Below, in pieces: positions 8,092-16,754 of a stretch of 64,000 nucleotides of DNA; within the stretch, counting starts at the first letter, position 1; each line of letters opens with the position of its first letter. Position numbers and translations under genes: made by a program. The stretch is from Sulfuricella sp. (GTDB lineage: Bacteria > Pseudomonadota > Gammaproteobacteria > Burkholderiales > Sulfuricellaceae): NCBI GenBank assembly GCA_028713975.1, contig JAQTNE010000002.1, positions 58,534 through 122,533 of the forward strand. Direction: 5' to 3'. Below the pieces are notes generated by a model. It searched no databases. It was not told the DNA's origin and was given only the letters and a program-made list of their open reading frames with translations.

Positions 8092-10611
8092 TTAATTCAA
8101 CTGACCAGCCTCGCCGACGAATTTTTTCATTAGCGCATAAAACTGTTCAGCCGGAACCGGCTTGCTAAAATAATAGCCTTGGTAAGCCATGCAGCCAATT
8201 TCCTGGAGGTGTTGCAGTTGATGCTCATTTTCGACCCCTTCAGCGATGACGTTCAAGCCGAAATTTTCAGCCATGTCGATGATGGTTTTAATCATCATGG
8301 CATCATTGGGATCCGTCGTAAGATCGCGTATGAAACTCTGGTCAATCTTGATTTGATCCAGCGGCAACCGTTTTAAATAAGAGAGCGATGAATATCCCGT
8401 GCCGAAGTCATCCAGCGACAAGGTAAGACCCAGCACATGCCGAATCGCCAGCATTTTTTCGATTACCGAATCCACGTCACCCAGAACCACCCCCTCGGTT
8501 AACTCCAGCTTTAATTGCGAAGGCACAATGGAAAATCTTCCTATGATGCCGGCAACGGTTTCTACAAAATGTTCCTGCTTGAACTGCTGGGCGCTGATGT
8601 TTACGGCCAGAACGAGATGTTGCGTTAGCGGGTCGTGGCTCCATTTTTCCAGCTGCTGGCAAGCCGTTTCAAGCACCCATTTCCCGATTTCCAATATCAG
8701 CGCTGTTTCTTCTGCTATTGGAATAAATTCCGCAGGAGAGACCATGCCACGCGCCGGGTGTACCCAGCGAATCAGGGCCTCGGCACCGACAGGGCGCACC
8801 TCTTTATCCATTTGAACCTGGTAATGCAGCTGGAATTGTTGCTCGACCAGCGCCTGGCGCAAATCCGACTCCAGCGCAATCCGGCATGCTACCGCTTGCT
8901 GCATGACGGGATCAAAAAACTGCACTCTGTTCCGTCCGGAGGATTTGGCTTGGTACATCGCCATGTCCGCCCGCTTAATCAGCTCTTCCACTGGCTCATT
9001 TGTGCCGTGAAAAAGGCAAACGCCAATACTGGGTGAGCTAAAGTGTGTGCCGCCCATTATCGGGTATGGCATAGTCAGTACGGTTCTGATCTTCTCCGCA
9101 AGATGGGCAATATGCTGTGCGGCTTCCTCTTCATTTGAATGAGCATTCACGATCAGCACCACGAATTCATCGCCGCCCAGGCGAGCGACGGTGTCTATTT
9201 CACGAACAACAGATGAAAGCCGCCTTGCCACCTCAATCAGCAGCGCGTCGCCGGCATCGTGACCCATGGTGTCGTTAAGCGTCTTGAAGTTATCAAGATC
9301 AAGAAATATCAATGCGCCAAATTTCTTCTCCCGCTGGGAAGCTGCAAGTGCCGTGTTGAGGCGATCCCTCAGCAAGCGTCGATTGGGAAGTTGCGTCAAC
9401 GCATCATAGAACGCCAGATTAAATATCTCCTCTTCGGCCTTCTTGCGTTCGGAGATGTCGCTGAAGATGGAAACATACTGGGTCGTTTTGCCAGTTTCAT
9501 CCTTTACTGCGGTGATGGTAACGTCCTTGGGATAGACGCCTCCCGCCTTGTTTCTGTCCCATACTTCACCACTCCACACGCCGTCGTTGCGCAGCCCTTT
9601 CCACATCGAAGCAAAAAATGCTTTATCGTGACGGCCCGAACTCAACATGCGGGGATTTTTGCCCAGAACTTCTTCAGCACGATACCCGGTGATGGTTTCA
9701 AACGCGTTATTCACGCGGATGATGTTGGCATAGGCATCGGTGATCATAATGCCTTCATGGGTTTCAAATGTGGTGGCAGCGATCCGCAATTGTTCTTCGA
9801 TTCGTTTGCGTTCTTCAACCTGAAACGACAACAAACGATTGGCGACGAGCGTTTTTTCTTCGATCCCGTTTGCGACCTTGACGACCAGCCATAGCGCGAC
9901 GGCGTATCCTGCCAAACGCTGTAAATGCCATCCCCACCAGGTTAAATCCCAGATTCTGGATTCCTTGAACATGATGGCCGCGAAGGCCAGCATAAGACAT
10001 TGAAAGAAAAAGAGGAGGTCTTCGGTTTTTCCGGATGTTTTATAAGAGAGAAACAGTTTTATTGCAGCAAGGCCGAACAGAATCCCACCCCCAACATTCA
10101 GCGTCACCGCGCTGGGCGTAAAATTTTCCGCGACAATCATCAAAGGCAAATGCTCTGGCTGCAAGAAAGAATACGCACCGAACATCCCAGCAGAAAGCGC
10201 GGCAATGGCAGGCCAGTATTTTAAAACTCGTGCGATCGAACCTGTTGGCAACCACACCATTGCAAACAGCAAGCCGCCCAACCCCGTTGCCGCGCTATGC
10301 AGCCAGACAAAGGCGTTACCGGGAGGTTGAATGGCGTGCAGGCCGTCCAGGAAACTGATAGCCAACAAGGCCGCCGCAATCCGATAGTTATAACTGGAGC
10401 CTTCTTTTATCGCATTCAGCCGCAAAAGCAAATAGGCGACCATCGCGGAAACGATCGAACCTGCCATTTCAATGGCGCCATGCAACGCAAGGTTTTCCAG
10501 GACATTGCTTTGAGCCCCAGGCAAGAACACCAGCGCTTGAATCATGAAGCCCATCAAGAGGACTGCAATCATCATCCGGCCAAATTTCAGCAATTCAATT
10601 CTGGAAGCCAT
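8092..10611 (-). CDS. Membrane PAS-GGDEF-EAL cyclic-di-GMP protein
   Basis: This 839-residue protein has an N-terminal membrane sensor of several helices (residues 1-250), a coiled linker, a PAS domain (about 285-390), a GGDEF domain (about 400-565) and an EAL domain (about 580-830). The cyclase signature GGDEF is intact at 479-483, with an inhibitory RxxD site (REID, 470-473) five residues earlier. The EAL signature (611-613), DDFGTG near 734 and AEGVE near 791 are present, so both synthesis and breakdown of cyclic di-GMP are possible. The protein probably tunes motility or pilus functions in response to an unknown signal. Confidence 0.92.
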   Translation of the reverse strand: MASRIELLKFGRMMIAVLLMGFMIQALVFLPGAQSNVLENLALHGAIEMAGSIVSAMVAYLLLRLNAIKEGSSYNYRIAAALLAISFLDGLHAIQPPGNAFVWLHSAATGLGGLLFAMVWLPTGSIARVLKYWPAIAALSAGMFGAYSFLQPEHLPLMIVAENFTPSAVTLNVGGGILFGLAAIKLFLSYKTSGKTEDLLFFFQCLMLAFAAIMFKESRIWDLTWWGWHLQRLAGYAVALWLVVKVANGIEEKTLVANRLLSFQVEERKRIEEQLRIAATTFETHEGIMITDAYANIIRVNNAFETITGYRAEEVLGKNPRMLSSGRHDKAFFASMWKGLRNDGVWSGEVWDRNKAGGVYPKDVTITAVKDETGKTTQYVSIFSDISERKKAEEEIFNLAFYDALTQLPNRRLLRDRLNTALAASQREKKFGALIFLDLDNFKTLNDTMGHDAGDALLIEVARRLSSVVREIDTVARLGGDEFVVLIVNAHSNEEEAAQHIAHLAEKIRTVLTMPYPIMGGTHFSSPSIGVCLFHGTNEPVEELIKRADMAMYQAKSSGRNRVQFFDPVMQQAVACRIALESDLRQALVEQQFQLHYQVQMDKEVRPVGAEALIRWVHPARGMVSPAEFIPIAEETALILEIGKWVLETACQQLEKWSHDPLTQHLVLAVNISAQQFKQEHFVETVAGIIGRFSIVPSQLKLELTEGVVLGDVDSVIEKMLAIRHVLGLTLSLDDFGTGYSSLSYLKRLPLDQIKIDQSFIRDLTTDPNDAMMIKTIIDMAENFGLNVIAEGVENEHQLQHLQEIGCMAYQGYYFSKPVPAEQFYALMKKFVGEAGQLN

Positions 10612-10697
10612 ACAGTACCTGTGTATCCGAAACCGGCAACATGAATCCGGCGTAAATAATTCAATAATGTTCGAGCAGATTGAAGAAATTTTCTTCA

Positions 10698-10838
10698 GGG
10701 CACCTCTAAAAATCCAGATTTCATCCCAACTGCTGCGTTGCGGAAAAAATTTCTTGCTGACATATCATCTATATGCGGCGCGGCGAAATTTTTTCCGCGC
10801 CTTGCATTTGGGCGAACTCTAAATTTTTAGAGGCGCCC
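10698..10838. mobile_element. 141-bp palindromic MITE-like element flanked by TTCA
   Basis: The ends are GGGCACCTCTAAAAAT and its inverted partner ATTTTTAGAGGCGCCC. Pairing continues inward for roughly 60 bases per arm, including GCGGAAAAAATTTC on the left and GAAATTTTTTCCGC on the right. The four bases TTCA occur on both sides (10694-10697 and 10839-10842), which looks like a target-site duplication. There is no coding capacity. It sits in the 346-base gap between the GGDEF-EAL gene and mutY; the rest of that gap shows nothing. Confidence 0.7.
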
Positions 10839-10957
10839 TTCAATATAAAGCATGTCTGATTGCAATGAAACGGTTTACCTTGAAACGCCGCTGACAACCG
10901 GGAAAGAGGGCGCACTGGGCGGAGCCGGCTTCAGCGTGGAATTTTCAGTCCAAAATA

Positions 10958-11992
10958 TCAGCCGCCAAGCTGCTCCAGCAAACGCCGCACCGGCGTTGGC
11001 ACCGCCGCGCCCAGCGCTTCCTCCAAGTTGAGCCACAGCCCTTCGGGTTGCCTCGCTTCTGGCCGCCAGGCCGTCACTGCGATTGGGCAAGGCTGAACCT
11101 TGAGACGGAAGTGAGTGAAGGTGTGGGTAAAATCCGGCAGCGCCGGCAAAGGGCGACCTTCGATGCCGAAGCGTTCTCGACAGGCCGCCAGCGCATCCTC
11201 TTTCACATCCGCTTCGGGAAAACTCCACAAGCCGCCCCAGATGCCGACCGGCGGGCGTTTTTCCAGGTAAACCTCGCCCTCGCGCAGCAGAATCAGCATG
11301 ACGGTTTCCCTCTGCGGCTGCGGCTTGCGCGGCTTGGGCTCAGGCAGTTCCGCCACCCGCCCTTGCTTGAAAGCGACACAACCGGCATTCAGCGGGCAAG
11401 CCACGCAGACCGGTTTGCGGTGACACACGGTGGCCCCCAGATCCATCAGCGCCTGGGTATAGGTCTCGATCCCGCTATCCGGCAACAAACTCTCGGCCTT
11501 TTGCCATAGGATATTTTCTACTGGCTTTAAGCCGGGATAGCCGGCGATGCCGAAACAGCGCGCCAGCACGCGCTTGACGTTACCATCCAAAATCGCGCGG
11601 CGCTGGCCGAAGGCAAAGGCCAGGATCGCCGCTGCGGTGGAGCGGCCTATTCCCGGCAGCGCCATCACCGACTCGAATTTATCCGGGAATATTCCACCAT
11701 GCCGTTCCACCATCATCTGCGCCGCACAGTGCAGATTGCGACCACGGGCGTAATAGCCGAGACCGCTCCAGTGCGCCAGCACCTCGTCCAGTGGCGCAGC
11801 GGCAAGCGTGGCGATATTGGGGAAGCGCAGCATGAAACGCTGGTAATAGGGAATAACGCTGCCGACCTGGGTTTGCTGCAGCATGATTTCGGACAACCAC
11901 ACCGCGTAGGGATCGCGGGTCTGCTGCCAAGGCAGGCCGTGCCGGCCATGGCGTTTCTGCCAGGCGATCAGTCGTTCGGCGAAGTTTTTCAT
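10958..11992 (-). CDS. mutY: A/G-specific adenine DNA glycosylase (MutY)
   Basis: MutY removes adenine mispaired with 8-oxoguanine, acting with MutM and MutT in the GO repair system. This 344-residue protein has the catalytic-glutamate motif SEIMLQQTQV near residue 35, the helix-hairpin-helix LPGIGRSTAAAIL, and the catalytic aspartate in ILDGNVKRVLAR. A C-terminal NUDIX-like 8-oxoG recognition domain begins near residue 225. The iron-sulfur loop reads C-HRKPV-C-VA-C-PLNAG-C, that is C-x5-C-x2-C-x5-C, one residue shorter in the first gap than the usual C-x6-C. The palindromic element upstream separates it from the AsmA-family gene. Confidence 0.93.
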   Translation of the reverse strand: MKNFAERLIAWQKRHGRHGLPWQQTRDPYAVWLSEIMLQQTQVGSVIPYYQRFMLRFPNIATLAAAPLDEVLAHWSGLGYYARGRNLHCAAQMMVERHGGIFPDKFESVMALPGIGRSTAAAILAFAFGQRRAILDGNVKRVLARCFGIAGYPGLKPVENILWQKAESLLPDSGIETYTQALMDLGATVCHRKPVCVACPLNAGCVAFKQGRVAELPEPKPRKPQPQRETVMLILLREGEVYLEKRPPVGIWGGLWSFPEADVKEDALAACRERFGIEGRPLPALPDFTHTFTHFRLKVQPCPIAVTAWRPEARQPEGLWLNLEEALGAAVPTPVRRLLEQLGG

Positions 11993-12012
11993 ACTAGTTT
12001 AATTACCATTGA

Positions 12013-12131
12013 ACCGCAGAGGACGCGGAGGGCGCGGAGGGCGCGGAGTGATTCAATCACTTTAATTAAGGTGTCGGGTTTATCTCTGCCGGGATTTGCC
12101 TTTCCTCCGCGTCCACCGCGTCCTCTGCGGT
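12013..12131. repeat. ACC...GGT palindromic intergenic element, class A
   Basis: The left arm begins ACCGCAGAGGACGCGGAGGG with extra GGCGCGGAG units. The right arm ends CCTCTGCGGT. The spacer is about 45 bases. The element lies between mutY and the AsmA-family gene, both on the minus strand. Confidence 0.8.
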
Positions 12132-12156
12132 AAAACGCCTTTCAGATTTTCTCCAA

Positions 12157-14370
12157 CTACTTGAACAGCCCCTTGAGGCCACCTTTCAGTTCGTCGCCGA
12201 GGCGCGACTTGATTTCTTCTTTTTTCTGCTCGACCTTTTGCTTGGCGGCCTCCGATACCATCGAACCAAAATCCAGGCTGTATTTCAGCCCGCTGAACGG
12301 CCCGCTGATGCGCACCGGCACGGTCATGCCTTTGAGCGCGGACAGATCCTTGCCGCCCTGACCTTCCAGCGAAGCCACCACCGTCGCCTTGGCCAGGTAG
12401 TCCATCGAGCCGTTGCCGATATTCACGTCGCCGCTGCCAGCCAGGCGCAGCAACGGCGACTTGGCGGAAAGATCGTTGTTATGGGCGATGCCGTTATTGA
12501 TCAGGAAGCTGGCTTTCAACTCCGAGAAATCGGTCTTGTCGGCGGCGCTGGCAGCCTGCGTGGTCGCTCCCTGGAACACGCCGATTTTTGCCTTGGCATT
12601 GCGGATGGCACCGGCGATGTTGACGCCCTTGAGCGCGCCGTCGCGCAAACTGAGCGCGGCGCTGCCCTGCAAGGCCTTTTTCATGGCGCTCACGGTCGTG
12701 CCCTGGGCATTCACGTCGAGCACGACGCTGCCGCGCCCATCCAGCATATCGACATTGGCCGCGTCCTTGAGCAGGGGGCCGACGTTGACCCCGGCCAGAT
12801 TCTGCTTCAGCGCTACTTTGGGGGTGCCGGTGCCGGACAAGGCAAGCGAACCGTTCAGCGTGCCTTGGTAAAGATTCGCCGAAATCGGCGCAACGTTGAG
12901 ACTGCCACCAGCCGCCTTGATGCCGAGTTTAAGGTTGGAAGACTTGATATTGGACACCTTGAGCGTGCCGATACTGAGTTGTCCACTAGCATTGAGATTC
13001 TTCAGAAAACCAAAATCCAGCGGTTTTTCCGGCTGTTTCGCCTTTTCATCCGGCTTGCCGGGCGGCAGGTAGCGGTCGACATCAAGCTGGTCGATGGCGA
13101 CATCGAAAGCATAGGCGGGTGCCGCAAAACCGGTGACGCCCAACTTGGCCTTGAGCTGACTTTCATCCAGCTTGCCCGACACGTCCAGGCGCGCATCCTG
13201 TTTGGCGAGATCGAGCCGCACCGCGCCGCCGAGATTTGCGTTAAGCGCGTGGGGCATGGCCGGGCCGCTCAGACTGAGGCTGGCTGCAAGCTTGTCCAGG
13301 CTGAACTGGCGGGTATCCAGGTTGCCGGTGAAAGGACTGGTAAAGCGGCTTTTGACGATCTTGCCGCCCTGCTCCCCGTTGATTTCCAAAATGAAGTTAT
13401 CGGCGTGGAAATTGCCGCCCTTGCCGACCAGCGCAGGAACACTCAGCACCAGGTCAAGGTTGCCCTTGGGCTGCACCAGTTTCGCCACCATGTCGATCTT
13501 GCCGGCGGCACGCTCCGGCCCGATCTCGAAGTTCGGCGCCACCAGCCGGATATCCATGCTGTCCGCGCCGCGCTGGCCGATCAGCGAAAATGCGAAGCCA
13601 TCCAGGGTGACCGCCTTGGCTGTGCCATCCAGGCTGAAGCTGCCTTTCAGGTTGGACGCCAGGCCGGAGATGCCGGCGGCATCGCCCTTGGTGTCGACAT
13701 TCATTGCCTTGAACGCGAAACGCTTGGCTTCAATGTCGAACAACAAATCGCTGGCCAGCGCCACCTGCAGGTTGATCTTCGGATTGTCGCCTTGCAGTGC
13801 GAATTTCAGGTCAACCTTGCCGGGCTGATTATTGGCCAGTCGCCCGCTCTCGACTTCCAGCCCGGCAATGGACAAACGACGCTTGTTCATCTGGTCATCG
13901 AAGGTAAAGGCGGCGCGACTGACGCTCACCCCTTCAATATCGAATTTGAACTGCTCCGACTCTTCTTCCTTCTTCAGCAGATCGTCGATACTGGTGGTGC
14001 CGTCGGGATAGCGCACCAGATTGGCGCGCAGCCCATCCACCTTGATTCGATCCACCACCAGTTGCTTGCGCAGCAACGGCAGCACCGCCAGGGAAACCTT
14101 GACGCTTTCGACCGCAGCAAACTCCTTGTCGCCCTTGTGCTCGCTCAAGGAAAGCTTGCCGAGATCGGCGCCGATGCGGGGAAAGAAAGAGAGCTTGATG
14201 TCGCCGTCGAGTTTCAGGGTGCGCTGCTTTTTTTCCTGCACCAGCTTCACGATCAGCGGTTTGTAATCGTTGGGATTGAAGGTGGCGGCGACATAGCCGG
14301 CTACGGCAACGATCAGGACAACAATAGCCCCGCCGCTCCAAAGCCCGATTTTCAGGAATTTTTTCATCAT
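12157..14370 (-). CDS. AsmA-family outer-membrane biogenesis protein
   Basis: This 737-residue protein has one N-terminal membrane anchor (hydrophobic run GGAIVVLIVAVAGYVAATF, about residues 14-32) and a large periplasmic body rich in beta strands, as in AsmA-like proteins related to bridge-type lipid transporters. The start of the body, NPNDYKPLIVKLVQ, is typical of the family, as is the C-terminal segment with MKKALQGSAALSLRDGALKG and the VPVRISGPFSGLKYSLDF motif. The probable role is phospholipid traffic or outer-membrane assembly. Two adjacent ATG codons exist at the start; I use the first. Confidence 0.85.
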   Translation of the reverse strand: MMKKFLKIGLWSGGAIVVLIVAVAGYVAATFNPNDYKPLIVKLVQEKKQRTLKLDGDIKLSFFPRIGADLGKLSLSEHKGDKEFAAVESVKVSLAVLPLLRKQLVVDRIKVDGLRANLVRYPDGTTSIDDLLKKEEESEQFKFDIEGVSVSRAAFTFDDQMNKRRLSIAGLEVESGRLANNQPGKVDLKFALQGDNPKINLQVALASDLLFDIEAKRFAFKAMNVDTKGDAAGISGLASNLKGSFSLDGTAKAVTLDGFAFSLIGQRGADSMDIRLVAPNFEIGPERAAGKIDMVAKLVQPKGNLDLVLSVPALVGKGGNFHADNFILEINGEQGGKIVKSRFTSPFTGNLDTRQFSLDKLAASLSLSGPAMPHALNANLGGAVRLDLAKQDARLDVSGKLDESQLKAKLGVTGFAAPAYAFDVAIDQLDVDRYLPPGKPDEKAKQPEKPLDFGFLKNLNASGQLSIGTLKVSNIKSSNLKLGIKAAGGSLNVAPISANLYQGTLNGSLALSGTGTPKVALKQNLAGVNVGPLLKDAANVDMLDGRGSVVLDVNAQGTTVSAMKKALQGSAALSLRDGALKGVNIAGAIRNAKAKIGVFQGATTQAASAADKTDFSELKASFLINNGIAHNNDLSAKSPLLRLAGSGDVNIGNGSMDYLAKATVVASLEGQGGKDLSALKGMTVPVRISGPFSGLKYSLDFGSMVSEAAKQKVEQKKEEIKSRLGDELKGGLKGLFK

Positions 14371-14436
14371 TAAAGCCCTTTGTTATTGTTTCACCGGCAG
14401 ATGCTTTAATTGACATTATAGACCGGCACAAAATAG

Positions 14437-14465
14437 AAAAGGCCAGGATCAAGTCCTGGCCTTTT
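14437..14465 (-). terminator. Intrinsic terminator downstream of tRNA-Gly
   Basis: AAAAGGCCAGGA, a five-base TCAAG loop and TCCTGGCCTTTT form a perfect 12-bp stem. In the minus direction it follows the tRNA-Gly 3' end by 11 bases and ends in a T-run, so it fits as the terminator of that tRNA. Confidence 0.85.
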
Positions 14466-14476
14466 CTACATCATGC

Positions 14477-14550
14477 TGGAGCGGGTGAAGGGAATCGAAC
14501 CCTCGTATGCAGCTTGGGAAGCTACCGTTCTGCCATTAAACTACACCCGC
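14477..14550 (-). tRNA. tRNA-Gly (anticodon CCC)
   Basis: Read on the minus strand, the 74-base gene starts GCGGGTG and ends CACCCGC-T-CCA, giving a perfect seven-base acceptor stem and an encoded CCA. The T-arm has GGTTCGATTCC. The anticodon stem GTAGC/GCTGC encloses the seven-base loop TTCCCAA, which gives anticodon CCC. It diverges from thiS, and a strong terminator lies just beyond it. Confidence 0.93.
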
Positions 14551-14563
14551 ATGGTAAAATGCG

Positions 14564-14592
14564 ATGATACTTCATTTTTCGATAGCGTTGAA
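14564..14592 (-). promoter_or_regulatory. Candidate tRNA-Gly promoter
   Basis: On the minus strand TTCAAC (14592-14587) and TATCAT (14569-14564) are separated by exactly 17 bases and lie 14 bases before the tRNA 5' end. They fit a sigma-70 promoter of moderate quality, which shares the 46-base gap with the start of thiS. Confidence 0.45.
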
Positions 14593-14596
14593 GGCA

Positions 14597-14797
14597 ATGC
14601 AGCTCACAGTCAACGGCACATCCCACAGTTTCGAGCAGAATCCGAGCCTTACCCGGTTGCTGGAATATCTGAGCCTGACCGGCAAGCGCCTGGCGGTGGA
14701 ATGCAACGGCGAGATCGTGCCGCGCAGCCGGTTTGACGAAACGCAGCTTGCGGACGGAGACAAGCTGGAAATCGTCGTTGCGGTCGGCGGTGGGTAA
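14597..14797 (+). CDS. thiS: Sulfur carrier protein ThiS
   Basis: ThiS is the small ubiquitin-like protein whose C-terminal glycine is adenylated and thiocarboxylated to carry sulfur for thiamine thiazole synthesis. This 66-residue protein starts MQLTVNG, has the ECNGEIVPRS segment and ends VVAVGGG with the required terminal Gly-Gly. I start at ATG 14597; an upstream in-frame codon would add eleven residues not seen in the family. It precedes thiG, but a 78-base class B palindrome is interposed. I see no TPP riboswitch upstream. Confidence 0.92.
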   Translation: MQLTVNGTSHSFEQNPSLTRLLEYLSLTGKRLAVECNGEIVPRSRFDETQLADGDKLEIVVAVGGG

Positions 14798-14808
14798 ATC
14801 ATTTTCTA

Positions 14809-14886
14809 ACCACAGAGTCACAGAGAAAATATCAAAAATGCCGTTGTTCTTTTTTGAATTTCTCTGCGACTCTGTGTCTCTGCGGC
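14809..14886. repeat. ACC...GG palindromic intergenic element, class B
   Basis: The left arm ACCACAGAGTCACAGAGAAA faces a right arm TTTCTCTGCGACTCTGTGTC followed by TCTGCGGC. The arms are inverted repeats around a spacer of about 30 bases. The unit sequence (CACAGAGTC) differs from class A, but the architecture is the same. It sits between thiS and thiG, where a hairpin could affect ThiG expression. Confidence 0.75.
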
Positions 14887-14909
14887 AATAATTTCTTTAG
14901 GGATTCAAA

Positions 14910-15692
14910 ATGGATGAATTAGTCATCGCAGGCAAGGCCTACGCCTCCCGGCTGCTGGTCGGCACCGGCAAGTACAAGGATTTTGACGAGACGCGCCGCG
15001 CCATAGAAGAAAGCGGCGCGCAGATCGTGACGGTGGCGATCCGCCGCACCAACATCGGGCAGAATGCCGGCGAGCCGAGCCTGCTCGACGCCGTGCCGCC
15101 CTCGCTATACACCTACCTGCCCAACACCGCCGGCTGCTACAGCGCCGACGACGCGATCCGCACCCTGCGCCTGGCGCGCGAACTGCTGGACGGCCACGAC
15201 CTGGTCAAGCTGGAAGTGCTGGGCGACCCGAAAACGCTCTACCCGAACATGGTGGAAACCCTGAAAGCCGCCGAGGTGCTGGTCAAGGACGGCTTCAAGG
15301 TGATGGTCTACACTTCCGATGACCCGATCATCGCCAAGCAGCTCGAAGAAATCGGCTGCGTCGCGGTGATGCCGCTGGCCTCGCTGATCGGCTCCGGCAT
15401 GGGCATCCTCAACCCGTGGAACCTGCAGATCATCATCGACAACGCCAAGGTGCCGGTGATCGTCGATGCCGGCGTGGGCACCGCCTCCGATGCCGCGATT
15501 GCGATGGAACTGGGCTGCGACGGCGTGCTGATGAACACCGCCATTGCCGGCGCGCAGAACCCGGTGCTGATGGCCTCCGCCATGAAAAAAGCGGTGCAGG
15601 CCGGACGCGAAGCCTTCCTCGCCGGCCGCATGCCGAAGAAGCTCTACTCCGCCAGCCCGAGCTCGCCGACCACCGGCCTGATCGGCAAATAA
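14910..15692 (+). CDS. thiG: Thiazole synthase ThiG
   Basis: ThiG condenses deoxyxylulose phosphate, dehydroglycine and the sulfur from ThiS-thiocarboxylate to make the thiazole phosphate of thiamine. This 260-residue TIM-barrel protein shows the family start [19 protein letters not shown], the Schiff-base lysine in VKLEVLGD, and the phosphate-binding motifs [20 protein letters not shown] and [11 protein letters not shown]. The length is typical. It follows thiS, and a hairpin separates it from trmB. Confidence 0.95.
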   Translation: MDELVIAGKAYASRLLVGTGKYKDFDETRRAIEESGAQIVTVAIRRTNIGQNAGEPSLLDAVPPSLYTYLPNTAGCYSADDAIRTLRLARELLDGHDLVKLEVLGDPKTLYPNMVETLKAAEVLVKDGFKVMVYTSDDPIIAKQLEEIGCVAVMPLASLIGSGMGILNPWNLQIIIDNAKVPVIVDAGVGTASDAAIAMELGCDGVLMNTAIAGAQNPVLMASAMKKAVQAGREAFLAGRMPKKLYSASPSSPTTGLIGK

Positions 15693-15698
15693 TCACGT

Positions 15699-15719
15699 AG
15701 GGTGCGCCGCGCGCACCCT
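15699..15719. terminator. Hairpin between thiG and trmB
   Basis: AGGGTGCGC, loop CGC, and GCGCACCCT form a perfect 9-bp stem just after the thiG stop. No T-run follows, so it may be a REP-type RNA stabiliser or attenuator and not a full terminator. Confidence 0.5.
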
Positions 15720-15729
15720 GCCTCCCGCT

Positions 15730-16428
15730 ATGACCAATACCGACACCCCGGAAAAACGCCGCCCGATCCGCAGTTTCGTCCTGCGCCAGGGACGCATGTC
15801 CGTTGCCCAGACTCGTGCGCTGGAAACCCTGCTGCCGCGCCATGGCATCCCTTTTCAGGAAGCGCTACTCGATTTCGATGCGACATTCGGCAGGCCCGCG
15901 CCGAAAATCCTCGAGATCGGTTTCGGCATGGGCGACAGCACCGCCAAGATCGCCGCCGAACATCCCGGCAACGACTATCTCGGCATCGAAGTGCATGGCC
16001 CCGGCGTCGGCAGCCTGCTGAACCAGATCGAAGCACTGGGCCTGACCAACCTACGCGTGATGCAGCACGATGCCGTGGAAGTGCTCAGGCACATGATCGC
16101 TCCGGCCAGCCTCGACGGCATCCACATCTTCTTCCCCGATCCCTGGCATAAGAAGAAGCACAACAAGCGCCGCCTGATCCAGCCGGAACTGGTTGCCCTG
16201 CTGTGCGGAAAACTCAAACCCGGCGGCTATCTCCATGCCGCCACCGACTGGCAGGAATACGCCGAGCACATCCTCGCCGTGCTCTCAGCCGAATCCAGGC
16301 TGACCAATACCGCCACGGATTACGCGCCCAAGCCCGATTACCGCCCGCTCACCAAATTCGAGCAGCGCGGCATCAATCTCGGCCATGGGGTGTGGGATAT
16401 CGTGTTCAGGAAAATCCAGCAAACCTAA
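15730..16428 (+). CDS. trmB: tRNA (guanine-N7-)-methyltransferase TrmB
   Basis: TrmB uses S-adenosylmethionine to make m7G46 in the variable loop of tRNAs. This 232-residue protein has the start [14 protein letters not shown] typical of proteobacterial TrmB, the SAM-binding [12 protein letters not shown], and the catalytic segment [17 protein letters not shown]. The C-terminal PLTKFEQRG motif matches the tRNA-binding end. It follows thiG by 37 bases and is probably cotranscribed if the intervening hairpin allows read-through. It converges on a small membrane-protein gene. Confidence 0.95.
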   Translation: MTNTDTPEKRRPIRSFVLRQGRMSVAQTRALETLLPRHGIPFQEALLDFDATFGRPAPKILEIGFGMGDSTAKIAAEHPGNDYLGIEVHGPGVGSLLNQIEALGLTNLRVMQHDAVEVLRHMIAPASLDGIHIFFPDPWHKKKHNKRRLIQPELVALLCGKLKPGGYLHAATDWQEYAEHILAVLSAESRLTNTATDYAPKPDYRPLTKFEQRGINLGHGVWDIVFRKIQQT

Positions 16429-16451
16429 AGCCAGGCAAATTTTTTGTCTTG

Positions 16452-16754
16452 TCAGAACAGCTCAAAAGACAGCACGAAAGCCGCCGCCGTCATAAACACC
16501 AGACCGACCATGAAAAAGTTATCGGCGAAGCCTTCCATGCGAACGGCATTGCGCTCGACCCGCAGGGAAAGATAAGAAAATATCGCACTCGACAAGAACA
16601 ACAAGCTGTCGAAGGCAAGAATCTTGTCGATCAGGACACCGGCCACGCCGACGTGCGACAGCTTGACGATGCTGATAACCGTCATGCACACCCCGACCAT
16701 GGTGGCCGATGTCGGCAGGATATGGCCCGACAGGGGTTTGTTGCCGGGTTGCAT
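16452..16754 (-). CDS. Small hypothetical membrane protein
   Basis: This 100-residue protein has three hydrophobic segments (around GVCMTVISIVKL, ILAFDSLLFLSSAIFSYL and NFFMVGLVFMTAAAFVLSF) and a short cytoplasmic start. I do not recognise a named family. Start codon 16754 overlaps the stop of the Sel1-repeat gene (TAATG), so translation is probably coupled. A longer reading frame to 16808 would run inside the upstream gene and is not preferred. It converges on trmB. Confidence 0.65.
   Translation of the reverse strand: MQPGNKPLSGHILPTSATMVGVCMTVISIVKLSHVGVAGVLIDKILAFDSLLFLSSAIFSYLSLRVERNAVRMEGFADNFFMVGLVFMTAAAFVLSFELF

Noticed and set aside
12238..14373. 711-codon open frame on the plus strand opposite the AsmA-family gene
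   Set aside because: Its translation is histidine-, arginine- and glutamine-rich with no recognisable domain, and the minus strand encodes a full AsmA-like protein. It is an antisense shadow of GC-rich coding DNA.
14551..14909. TPP riboswitch for thiS or thiG
   Set aside because: The 46 bases before thiS are too short, and the thiS-thiG gap is a class B palindrome without the conserved CTGAGA and GATC-type TPP-aptamer motifs.
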